A stretch of 64,000 nt of DNA from Prostheceraeus crozeri (Eukaryota; Platyhelminthes; Polycladida; Euryleptidae): positions 434,001 through 498,000 of the forward strand of contig CAJQUW010005245.1 of assembly GCA_907163375.1 (NCBI GenBank), written 5' to 3'. Of this stretch, positions 59,701 through 61,630 are shown one piece after another. The translations under genes and the position numbers were made by a program. A model generated the notes under the pieces. The model worked only from the letters and a program-made list of their open reading frames with translations, made no database searches and was not told the origin of the DNA. Each line of letters begins with the position of its first letter. Position 1 is the stretch's first letter.

Positions 59701-61630
59701 GATATTCAAAGGTCCATCTTCAGTGTTAATAAATAAACTGCTTCAACAAAATACTTTCTCTTCAAAAACTACGATATATGCTTCCCCAATCATTGAATGT
59801 CCATGAACGCATCATTAGCATAGTAACTAACACTGCTTGGACGGGTATTTAACAGAGATGTAGCGAAAATTTTCGCCCCACAAGCTGGTCAATTCTATAA
59901 ACATGAATATTTGTGTTTGGTTTACAAAAGTCATTTTTATGCTGACTCGTACGCAAATTGAGAATTCTTGTTTGTTACTGAAATTCGCTTTTTTTGGACG
60001 AACTTTAGGCTCACTCACGCAAATTTCCGGATTTTCGAATATAATCAACGTTCCGGAATTTCGCTCCTTCATTTTTTTTAAATGGTATACAAGCAACAAT
60101 CAGTTACTCAAAATAGCTTTGAGTATTTCTGTGAAAATCACACAAAAATATTCAATTCGTGCTGAATAGAGGTTCAATGAGCATTATATCAAGTTATTGA
60201 AAGATTTTGCGACCTGAAAATGACAGGGTGTTTAGAGTTTCTACTACAGACAGGGAGACAGGCTGTCAAACTGTGGAAATCCAAATTTGTATAGACAATC
60301 GTGTTTGCAAATCCTATCGATCGTTAATTGAAATCGGTTAAGGAATATTTTTACAAAACACAAACTGCAGCTACTTAAATAACATTTTAGTAAACCTCTT
60401 ATCTCACCAAAGTGGCCGATTTCAGAGCTGGTGGCTTCCCGTCAAATACGAATACTGGCTTGATTCGAAACAGGATCAGTTTACATAGTCGATGAAATAG
60501 TACTGCTAAGTGTGCGTTGGGTACTTCGTTACCAGTCTTTAGTGCTTGATGGAGCCATACGCTAGTGTCTGAAAGGTGAATGACATTTAGTCAGTGTGCA
60601 GCAATTCATAAAGATTATCGAAAGATGTGAAGATGTAAAGATCAAGCATGCAATCTAACGCAATGGGAAAATATTAGGGACGGAGAATCAGTGTAAACGG
60701 CCCTCCAATGCAATTATAAGCTTTTATAATGGGTAATTACTTTTACGCTCACATAAACGCAGCAATTCAGAAAGAATGGTAAGCAGCGTAGAGGAACAAG
60801 ATAAGATGAAACATTCTATCATCGACGCCAGTCAATAATATCCATCGAGGAGCTCATGGGAGAAAGTTCGGCAACAAGATTTTGGATGAGCGGCGAAATC
60901 GCGCTGATGGCTTGTAGTTGGCAGGCAGGTAGGCAATACAGGTCTGCAATCGTCGGAAATCTGCCCTCAACATGTCACGAACACAGACCTATAGTAGGCA
61001 GTACGTATTTTGAGCCCAGAGATTGCTCGTCTCATAACTGGAGTCGCTTGGCACTGTCTATTTCCATCTGTTGCCTTGCCATATCCATGGAGTGGCTATG
61101 CCGCTTCTATGACTTCATGATGACTCCATGTAGATAGCTATGAACACTCCTGCTGTTTTAACTCTTCGCATTAATCAAGTTTGCAATGCGCTCTGAAATT
61201 AATGAACTTTACACAGCCGAGGTTCAACTCTTATCGAACATTTCTCTCTCCACCTAATTTTTAATAATTATTTCTAATGATCTATATCTTTTAGTCTATT
61301 TCTTATTATGCCTATTGATAGTGCATTGATAGTGGATAATACTAGATTATTGTATTATAGTTATTATCATTATCATATGCCCAGGCATATTTGAACTTAA
61401 TTATATCTCTATCTACTCGGATTTACAGTATGAGGTACATTCTTTGTTAGAGGTATACCCCTAATACTTTGGATTACAAACAAGTACAGTCAATAAATAT
61501 CTACAATGATTTCATCTTACATAATTTGATACCGATACTTACCGACAGCGAATTTTTGTCCTTCTAGGGATTCCAATGTAATAGGGCGAGCAGTTGGATG
61601 TAAAAGTGCCCAAAGTCCGACGATTCCCAT
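5616..61630 (-). CDS. ERCC5: XPG/ERCC5 (Rad2 family) nucleotide-excision-repair endonuclease, exons 1-8, 3' end beyond the window
   Basis: Eight exons in phase, all with GT donors and AG acceptors, encode about 882 residues that align in order with human XPG: N domain ([10 protein letters not shown] start, AVDTSVW, FVFDG), conserved linker, acidic spacer, I domain ([23 protein letters not shown]), then a post-HhH region (KKWWF..KENPK). In the XPG family this nuclease cuts 3' of DNA lesions in the nucleus together with TFIIH, XPA, RPA and ERCC1-XPF. Predicted catalytic residues D30, D72, E750, E752, D771, D773 and D822 are all present. The human protein has 1186 residues; the C-terminal region with PCNA- and TFIIH-binding and nuclear-localisation segments is not in the window. 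Intron lengths from 5' to 3' are about 0.97, 1.96, 6.2, 3.5, 4.0, 8.9 and 27.7 kb. FEN1, EXO1 and GEN1 are excluded by the long spacer and the exon 3 to 5 matches. Confidence 0.96.
5836..6960 (+). pseudogene. RTE-like LINE reverse-transcriptase remnant
   Basis: Conserved reverse transcriptase pieces appear in order but in shifting frames: [20 protein letters not shown] (about 5836-5900), then [13 protein letters not shown], later [16 protein letters not shown] around 6500-6555 (the YADD catalytic box) and [16 protein letters not shown] near 6740-6790. This order is that of RTE-type non-LTR retrotransposon ORFs. Several stops and frame changes show it is long dead. It lies antisense in XPG intron 7. 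Confidence 0.8.
11618..11736 (+). mobile_element. Truncated hAT-like element end, related to the one at 24750
   Basis: Starts CAGGGGTGCGAAACCTGCGG and matches the left part of the element at 24750-25483 (shared GTGACAATGAGAAGTAGGCC and the following ~100 bases). Similarity stops at about 11736 and no right end was found. Confidence 0.7.
12230..12655. repeat. Fold-back structure with perfect 38-bp core arms, enclosing a hairpin and a SINE
   Basis: Arms at 12230-12310 and 12575-12655 are inverted copies; 12273-12310 and 12575-12612 pair without a mismatch (core ATATAATAAAGTAAAAGTTA). Between them lie a 15-bp perfect stem with a 9-base loop (12343-12381, stem GGTCGATGTTCGGAT) and SINE copy B. 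This could be a MITE-type fold-back that received a SINE. Confidence 0.8.
12395..12567 (-). mobile_element. tRNA-derived SINE, copy B
   Basis: Same body as the other copies (GGAAGTCGGCAGGAAGGGCA on minus, AAGTGCTTGGCC in the head). It lies between the arms of the fold-back, and its tail continues into the perfect hairpin at 12343-12381. Confidence 0.75.
13327..13510 (+). mobile_element. tRNA-derived SINE, copy C
   Basis: Plus-strand copy: GTGGTCTCCATGGCACAGTG head, TGTCGAGCCCCGAAAGTGTC (B-box region), GGAAGTCGTCAGGAAGTGCA body, and a tail near caagcccccagcaaggggga and tgacgtt. Confidence 0.8.
13511..14640. other. Intron stretch with an unexplained 130-codon open frame
   Basis: A plus-strand open frame at 13653-14045 begins [21 protein letters not shown] recognise no domain in it; the opposite strand is also partly open. 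It has no repeat copy in the window and I cannot tell chance from an old coding remnant. Confidence 0.3.
14647..14718 (-). tRNA. tRNA-like sequence (pseudo-tRNA or SINE head)
   Basis: Minus strand has an A box (TAGCTCAGTTGG), a D-arm GCTC...GAGC, an anticodon arm TTGGT-CTAGAAT-GCCAG and a B box GGTTCAAATCC. The acceptor stem (CCGTCGT against AAGACGC) has two mismatches, the T stem one, and the anticodon AGA would call for serine although there is no long variable arm. A degenerate tRNA or the head of a tRNA-derived SINE fits better than a working gene. Confidence 0.55.
15905..16310 (+). repeat. Tandem pair of an unclassified repeat (period about 296 bp)
   Basis: The run CTGATATTGGATGAAATG followed by CAGCTATT and CCCATTTTTCAAC occurs at about 15918 and 16212. 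Related copies lie at 30733-30830 (plus) and 31530-31730 (minus). The 31530 copy shares about 190 bases with 16115-16305, including CTTTAAATAGGGAG and GATGTTGAGAGATGTGA. Confidence 0.7.
16440..16830. mobile_element. Inverted pair of a second tRNA-derived SINE family
   Basis: A minus copy (about 16440-16580) and a plus copy (about 16711-16830) share GACTGGCCGTGTGGATAGAG (plus copy: GACTAGCCGTGTGGATAGAG), a B-box-like TTCGAATCCTGGT, and the tail TTGGACATAATTTG. They face away from a 130-bp centre containing gttatgtca-type short repeats. Confidence 0.7.
17340..17580. other. Isolated G+C-rich patch of unknown origin
   Basis: About 240 bases from tgactccgtgcatgtgcggt to ccatctctgatgctgtgagg are markedly richer in G+C than the flanks and open in one plus frame for 77 codons. 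I find no family match and no second copy here. Confidence 0.35.
17978..19272 (-). mobile_element. Whole mariner element (1295 bp) with terminal inverted repeats and TA target
   Basis: Ends CGAGGGGCGTTCA at the left and, inverted, CGAGGGACGTTCA at the right; about 22 of the first 28 bases match. TA dinucleotides sit outside both ends (17976-17977 and 19273-19274), the mariner target duplication. The length is typical of mariner. It is in the same orientation as XPG, in intron 7. Confidence 0.93.
18045..19100 (-). CDS. mariner transposase, DD34D, full-length open frame (351 aa)
   Basis: Cut-and-paste transposase that binds the terminal repeats and moves the element into TA sites. The N-terminal helix-turn-helix region (about 1-110) includes [34 protein letters not shown] is the mariner linker near 113-126. 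The catalytic domain has Asp160 ([16 protein letters not shown]), Asp254 ([11 protein letters not shown]) and Asp289 ([13 protein letters not shown]), with exactly 34 residues between the last two, and ends RGDYIEK as mariners do. The frame is uninterrupted from a real ATG at 19100, all signature residues are kept, and the ends are present. The element therefore looks recently active, though activity cannot be read from sequence. Confidence 0.95.
   Translation of the reverse strand: MESSLIEHRAVIKFLVKEGSSATEITERMAKVYQQDAPKYSTVAKWAAEFKRGHQSLEDDPRSGRPLEVTTPEVIRRVEDLVMTDRRLKVKEVAVEVGILEGSVFTILHDHLHLSKVSARWVPRNLQVQDRQQRMQLSSQLLELYRRDPEDFHLRLVTGDETWVHHWDPESKIASMQWKHRDSPPPRKFRTQSSASKLMASVFWDSKGLLLIDYLPRRSTITGAYYSDLMVKLRQAIKEKRRGLLTRGVLLLHDNAPVHKSRVAQATINQMGFEQLAHPAYSPDLAPSDFHLFRALKTDLRGRRFGDDEELKFAVDEWFNLKPQDFFHAGIGALEHRWSKCIEVRGDYIEK
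20301..20998. repeat. Large imperfect palindrome with about 310-bp arms
   Basis: Arms 20301-20607 and 20685-20998 are inverted copies of high identity, around a 77-bp spacer. Both arms carry TTCCTAAATTCGCACAC/TGCGAATTTAGAAAGAAAG-type blocks and the run AATCCTTTAACCTTACCTAT. No target duplication or transposase was recognised. A fold-back transposon or local inverted duplication are the options. Confidence 0.85.
22506..23549 (+). mobile_element. hAT-like non-autonomous element, copy 1, with internal duplications
   Basis: Ends CACAGAATTAGA and, inverted, CGCAGAATTAGA; the 8-bp target duplication CATTTACA lies at 22498-22505 and 23550-23557. Inside, a 474-bp unit is tandemly doubled (22629-23102 and 23103-23549), and a 66-bp unit is doubled at 22507-22638. 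The second unit has a 62-codon open frame from 23119 ([14 protein letters not shown]...), not recognised. Confidence 0.82.
22507..22638 (+). repeat. 66-bp tandem duplication at the end of the hAT-like element
   Basis: Two units begin AGAATTAGACAGGTC and run through TCTTCTTCCGTTTGACTAGA, differing at only a few positions. Each unit carries the terminal CACAGAATTAGAC motif, so the element end itself is doubled. Confidence 0.85.
24750..25483 (+). mobile_element. Non-autonomous hAT element (734 bp) with perfect 8-bp target duplication
   Basis: Ends CAGGGGTGCGCAACC and GGTTGCGCATCCCTG, 14 of 15 inverted bases identical. The target duplication ATCTAGAG is present at 24742-24749 and 25484-25491. 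No open frame long enough for a hAT transposase, so it depends on an outside source. A truncated relative is at 11618. Confidence 0.93.
26624..26780 (+). repeat. Inverted repeat with hammerhead-ribozyme-like core
   Basis: Arms of about 35 bases pair (AATTCCTTGGCAGTCGTAG with CTACGACTGCCAAGGAATT, continuing GCTGCGTTTCG with CGAAACGCAGC). Just before the right arm, GGACGAGTCC-CTATA-GGGCGAAAC has the stem II and GAAAC layout of hammerhead ribozymes. The core reads CGGACGA instead of CUGANGA and stem I is not convincing, so function is doubtful. Confidence 0.45.
26990..27345 (+). pseudogene. CR1/L2-like LINE, C-terminal tail of reverse transcriptase
   Basis: The plus strand reads, with frame shifts, [53 protein letters not shown]: the usual LKGLAPxYLSDLL...RSLRSS...LxVPRTR...GxRAFSxxAPxLWNxLPxxLR tail of CR1/L2/Jockey-group LINEs. 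Only the 3' end of the element is present. Confidence 0.75.
27940..28090 (+). repeat. Unclassified repeat shared with 56440-56590
   Basis: TGGGCCAAGGCTGTTCA, AGTTCCTTTAAGAACTGGCT and CGGATTGGGGAACATTTTCA with CTCATCAGGACTACTT find close matches in the same order at 56443-56590. The related stretch at 26778-26825 has an inverted match at 56655-56710. Confidence 0.65.
30733..31730. repeat. Repeat family copies facing each other around a SINE
   Basis: The plus copy at 30733-30830 and the minus copy at 31530-31730 belong to the family at 15905-16310. They enclose SINE copy D and make a loose fold-back about 1 kb long. Confidence 0.6.
30853..31010 (-). mobile_element. tRNA-derived SINE, copy D (degenerate)
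   Basis: Minus-strand similarity to the family: head CACAGTGGCTCAGTGCTGGA, GGTCGAGCCCCGAAAGTGTC, then GGAAGTAGTCTGGAAGGGAA and AATCCAAGCCC. Confidence 0.7.
33235..33375 (-). mobile_element. tRNA-derived SINE, copy E (old, degenerate)
   Basis: Minus strand retains TAGTGATCTTCTGGTGTAGA, GGTCGAGCCCCGAATTTGAC and the body order of the family, with many changes. It sits about 75 bases from exon 7. Confidence 0.55.
33452..33810 (-). CDS. ERCC5: XPG exon 7: I nuclease domain and helix-hairpin-helix, residues 735-854
   Basis: Encodes [20 protein letters not shown] (catalytic Glu750 and Glu752), then [20 protein letters not shown] (Asp771 and Asp773), [10 protein letters not shown] (Asp822) and the DNA-binding H2TH/HhH segment [14 protein letters not shown], ending EPLREF. 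Human XPG has [51 protein letters not shown] and EPLLKF at the same places. The acceptor is tcatttccag and the donor GTAAGC. No key residue is missing. Confidence 0.97.
33889..34930 (-). pseudogene. Tc1/mariner-superfamily relic with long D-D spacing (rosa/Visitor-like)
   Basis: On minus, 34828-34463 is open and reads [52 protein letters not shown]. Farther on come [11 protein letters not shown] and [10 protein letters not shown]. About 40 residues separate the second and third acidic residues, compared with 34 in mariner and 41 in the rosa/Visitor groups. A stop sits between them (34344-34346 region, GY*IRW) and the frame degenerates downstream. The left end CAGGGTGAGTTTTAATTGAC at 33891 looks like the terminus; its partner was not found. 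Confidence 0.75.
35293..37517 (+). mobile_element. piggyBac element (2225 bp) with perfect ends and TTAA target
   Basis: CCCTTCTATTATG at the left and CATAATAGAAGGG at the right are perfect inverted copies, each flanked by TTAA (35289-35292 and 37518-37521), the piggyBac target duplication. Subterminal inverted motifs GTGACGAAATGTCA and TGACATTTTGTCAC lie about 20-60 bases inside. The element is antisense to XPG in intron 6. Confidence 0.94.
35474..37206 (+). pseudogene. piggyBac transposase, nearly complete, two frame changes
   Basis: It begins [20 protein letters not shown], with an acidic N-terminal region. After a frame change near 35795-35810 the catalytic domain continues ([20 protein letters not shown]...[20 protein letters not shown]). 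Catalytic aspartates are in [19 protein letters not shown] and VDTLDQ. A second frame change lies near 36735-36745, just before [13 protein letters not shown]. The C terminus has the family's cysteine-rich zinc finger (CHLCDN...[12 protein letters not shown]...CDKCQ). Every hallmark is present, so it lost coding capacity recently; a sibling intact copy elsewhere in the genome is likely. Confidence 0.92.
38855..39388 (+). pseudogene. Penelope-like element GIY-YIG endonuclease fragment, 5'-truncated
   Basis: A 177-codon open frame starts near [20 protein letters not shown]. The segment [20 protein letters not shown] with [15 protein letters not shown] matches the GIY-YIG nuclease domain that follows the reverse transcriptase in Penelope-like retroelements, including the CxxC pair between GIY and YIG and the RxxEH helix. 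The reverse transcriptase is absent upstream; 5' truncation is common in retroelements. The C-terminal third (from [10 protein letters not shown]) is less conserved. Confidence 0.78.
41562..41745 (+). mobile_element. tRNA-derived SINE, copy G (best-preserved)
   Basis: Head GGTCTCTGTGGCACAGTGGC then TAAGTGCTTGGCC (A-box region), GGTCGAGCCCC (B-box region), AATGTCATTGGAAGTCGGCA body, and tail CCAATCCCCAGTATGGGGAA with a terminal tgacgtca. The head resembles a tRNA, so transcription by RNA polymerase III is expected for an active copy. It serves as the reference for the other six copies. Confidence 0.85.
42736..44121 (-). CDS. ERCC5: XPG exon 6: large acidic spacer with tandem repeat, residues 273-734
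   Basis: A 462-codon exon between a tttccacag acceptor and a GTAAAA donor. It starts [10 protein letters not shown] (human EDTSHYILIKG) and ends ...[12 protein letters not shown] (human RIAATVTGQMFLESQ) just before the I domain. The middle is acidic and low in complexity, with 11 to 12 imperfect 10-11-residue repeats ([11 protein letters not shown] / [10 protein letters not shown]) at residues 486-602. Near the end, [18 protein letters not shown] aligns with human ESDGSFIEVQ, the acidic segment that binds the p62 PH domain of TFIIH. In the family this spacer is disordered and varies in length but is needed for TFIIH contact. Confidence 0.93.
43132..43482 (-). repeat. In-frame tandem repeat inside XPG exon 6
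   Basis: About eleven to twelve units of 30 or 33 nt (10 or 11 codons) follow one another without breaking frame, alternating [11 protein letters not shown] with [14 protein letters not shown] units. Variants such as [20 protein letters not shown] and [11 protein letters not shown] show it is old enough to have drifted but still codes. Confidence 0.9.
44122..48109 (-). other. XPG intron 5 (4.0 kb)
   Basis: Holds a coding-like relic at 44629-45200 and a possible small transposon at 44531-44715. From 45.3 to 48.1 kb I see nothing supported; open frames at 46630-46914 and 47305-47681 match no family I know. A short direct repeat of ccggcag followed by aatttta-like bases lies at 47693-47745. Confidence 0.7.
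44629..45200 (+). pseudogene. Degenerate coding remnant, family not recognised
   Basis: From 44629 the plus strand reads without a stop for 70 codons: [20 protein letters not shown], then [20 protein letters not shown] and [20 protein letters not shown]. After a stop it resumes in another frame as [15 protein letters not shown] and later [16 protein letters not shown]. Codon-like composition across shifting frames suggests a dead gene copy or transposon ORF. I cannot assign it. Confidence 0.4.
48110..48418 (-). CDS. ERCC5: XPG exon 5: conserved spacer head, residues 170-272
   Basis: Encodes [35 protein letters not shown] and later [20 protein letters not shown]...FARRIVSQ. This matches human [20 protein letters not shown]...KEFTKRRR...[20 protein letters not shown]...RRVVSE, the block that marks true XPG orthologues. 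The acceptor is tttcatttcag. The donor is gtttgt, a weaker consensus than the others. Length 309 nt, phase 0 at both ends. Confidence 0.95.
48901..49404. mobile_element. Non-autonomous hAT element (504 bp), CAGTGGTTCCCAACC type
   Basis: Left end CAGTGGTTCCCAACCT, right end (inverted) CAAGGGTTCCCAACCT. The 8-bp target duplication AGTTAGCT lies at 48893-48900 and 49405-49412. The terminal sequence is the widespread hAT (Charlie-like) signature. No transposase is encoded. Confidence 0.92.
50117..51453 (+). pseudogene. Broken mariner element (1337 bp) with inverted ends
   Basis: Ends share TGTCAGAAAAGTTC in inverted orientation next to TA sites (50115-50116 and 51454-51455). Transposase pieces read [47 protein letters not shown] then a stop at 50817-50819 where Trp is expected, [58 protein letters not shown] and [12 protein letters not shown]. 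At least one frameshift (about 50722) and that stop inactivate it. The PCDFFLF signature puts it in a different mariner lineage from the two open copies. Confidence 0.88.
51967..52054 (-). CDS. ERCC5: XPG exon 4: acidic linker, residues 140-169
   Basis: Short exon with acceptor ctatttcag and donor GTAAGTG. It encodes [20 protein letters not shown] and nine further residues to LDDA. It lines up with the human stretch around [20 protein letters not shown], and its phase exactly connects exon 3 (phase 2) with exon 5 (phase 0). The poly-Glu run comes from repeated GAG codons (cctcctcctcctcc on the plus strand), a low-complexity tract that could vary in length. Confidence 0.85.
54336..54522 (-). 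mobile_element. tRNA-derived SINE, copy F
   Basis: Minus copy with head GTGGCACTGTGGCTAAGTGC, TTGGCC, the body GGAAGTCGGCAGGAAAGGCA and tail TAGCCCCAAGTATAGGGAAT. It ends about 110 bases left of the mariner at 54633. Confidence 0.8.
54633..55946 (+). mobile_element. Second whole mariner element (1314 bp)
   Basis: Left end CGAGGGGTGATTGATAAGTT, right end (inverted) CGATGGGTGATTGAAAAGTT, with TA outside both ends (54631-54632 and 55947-55948). The first 30 bases of the two ends differ at about four positions. It lies antisense to XPG in intron 3. Confidence 0.94.
54832..55881 (+). CDS. mariner transposase, DD34D, full-length open frame (349 aa)
   Basis: Starts at ATG 54832 ([20 protein letters not shown]); the frame is also open for a few codons upstream but without an ATG. 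The N-terminal DNA-binding half includes [20 protein letters not shown] and a second helix-turn-helix with [20 protein letters not shown]. Catalytic residues are Asp158 ([16 protein letters not shown]), Asp252 ([12 protein letters not shown]) and Asp287 ([17 protein letters not shown]), with 34 residues between the last two. The C terminus is RGDYVEK. No stop, frameshift or missing signature residue is seen. It is clearly related to, but diverged from, the transposase at 18045-19100, so the two are different mariner subfamilies rather than recent copies of one. Confidence 0.95.
   Translation: MDHVSNRAVIRYLGLKGLTPKEIHDDMVGTLGEKAPSYTTVKKWASEFKQGRESLEDDPRCGRPVRVSREDVIDHVQKIILDDRRTTERKIAFELKISQERVINIIHHELGMNKVSARWVPRLLTPENKRARFLISRDNLALFVRDPENFMERFITMDETWVHHYQPESKEQSKQWKHPGSPTPRKAKVTRSAGKVMASIFWDSKGVLLLDFLETGRTITGEYYAHLLQQLRVQIKIKRRGKLTKGVLFHQDNAPAHTSTTAMSDIQGCGFDIISHPPYSPDLAPSDFHLLPKMKLELSGQHFASNSDVMEAVEEYLDSKGSHFYEQGIRAVQHRWAKCVDCRGDYVEK
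55978..56240. repeat. Tandem duplication, period about 155 bp
   Basis: CCATGTGTAGTCT at 55978 and 56133 each begin a unit containing a GTGTAG/GTGTATAG stretch, GGTGTGAAGTGTCGTTGCAG or its variant GGTGTAGTAGTATCATTGCA, then TTCTATGG/CTCTATTT and TTTACCTC. Confidence 0.65.
56440..56710. repeat. Unclassified repeat, related to 27940-28090 and 26778-26825
   Basis: First part (56443-56590, plus) matches 27940-28090 over TTTAAGAACTG, GGATTGGAGAACGCC and CTCATCAGGACTACTT. The second part (56655-56710) reads on minus ATGTCCAGGTGAACTGGCAC and matches 26780. Confidence 0.6.
56840..57260 (+). pseudogene. RTE-like LINE tail (C-terminal part of ORF2)
   Basis: Plus-strand pieces [20 protein letters not shown], then in another frame [20 protein letters not shown] and [13 protein letters not shown], match the RTE-type tail (RAMERSMLGI...[17 protein letters not shown]...W.PR..KR..GRP). 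It corresponds to a part of ORF2 beyond the LINE remnant at 5836-6960; whether both belong to one family cannot be told. Confidence 0.78.
58276..58445 (-). CDS. ERCC5: XPG exon 3: end of N domain and basic helix, residues 84-140
   Basis: Opens with [20 protein letters not shown] and continues [20 protein letters not shown], matching human VKRRQRKDLASS...[22 protein letters not shown]. In the family this is the helical arch/gateway region that follows the N domain. The acceptor is tctttgtag and the donor GTAAGC; the Gln140 codon is split with exon 4. The exon length matches the human counterpart closely. Confidence 0.94.
58446..60407 (-). other. XPG intron 2 (2.0 kb)
   Basis: Contains a perfect 22-bp palindrome at 58865-58886 (half site TCTTCTTAAGA) and two similar pieces beginning TGTAGCGAAA at about 59564 and 59858, possibly ends of one old element. 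Nothing else supported. Confidence 0.7.
60408..60568 (-). CDS. ERCC5: XPG exon 2: N nuclease domain, residues 30-83
   Basis: After a cctttcag acceptor the exon completes Asp30 ([13 protein letters not shown]), the first metal-binding aspartate of the family, and continues through [20 protein letters not shown] with Asp72 in FDGKPP, equivalent to human Asp77. The donor is GTGAG, phase 0. The loop after the first helix is about five residues shorter than in human [16 protein letters not shown] against ALKGVRDRHGNSIENPHL, so the RD pair is missing. Confidence 0.95.
60569..61542 (-). other. XPG intron 1 (1.0 kb)
   Basis: Between exon 1 and exon 2. A 93-codon open frame at 60856-61137 (plus) starts [20 protein letters not shown] and matches nothing I know; I treat it as chance or old repeat sequence. 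Confidence 0.7.
61543..61630 (-). CDS. ERCC5: XPG exon 1 (coding): start codon and N-domain residues 1-29
   Basis: Encodes [20 protein letters not shown] and nine more residues ending in KFAV, plus the first base of the Asp30 codon. The MGxxGLW start is the invariant N terminus of XPG/FEN1 nucleases, whose free N-terminal Met-Gly lies close to the active site, so this ATG is the start. The donor reads GTAAGTAT. The bases upstream read like a pyrimidine-rich acceptor (ttatagtttcag) 11 bases before the ATG, so a non-coding first exon farther right is possible. I did not locate a promoter. Confidence 0.95.
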
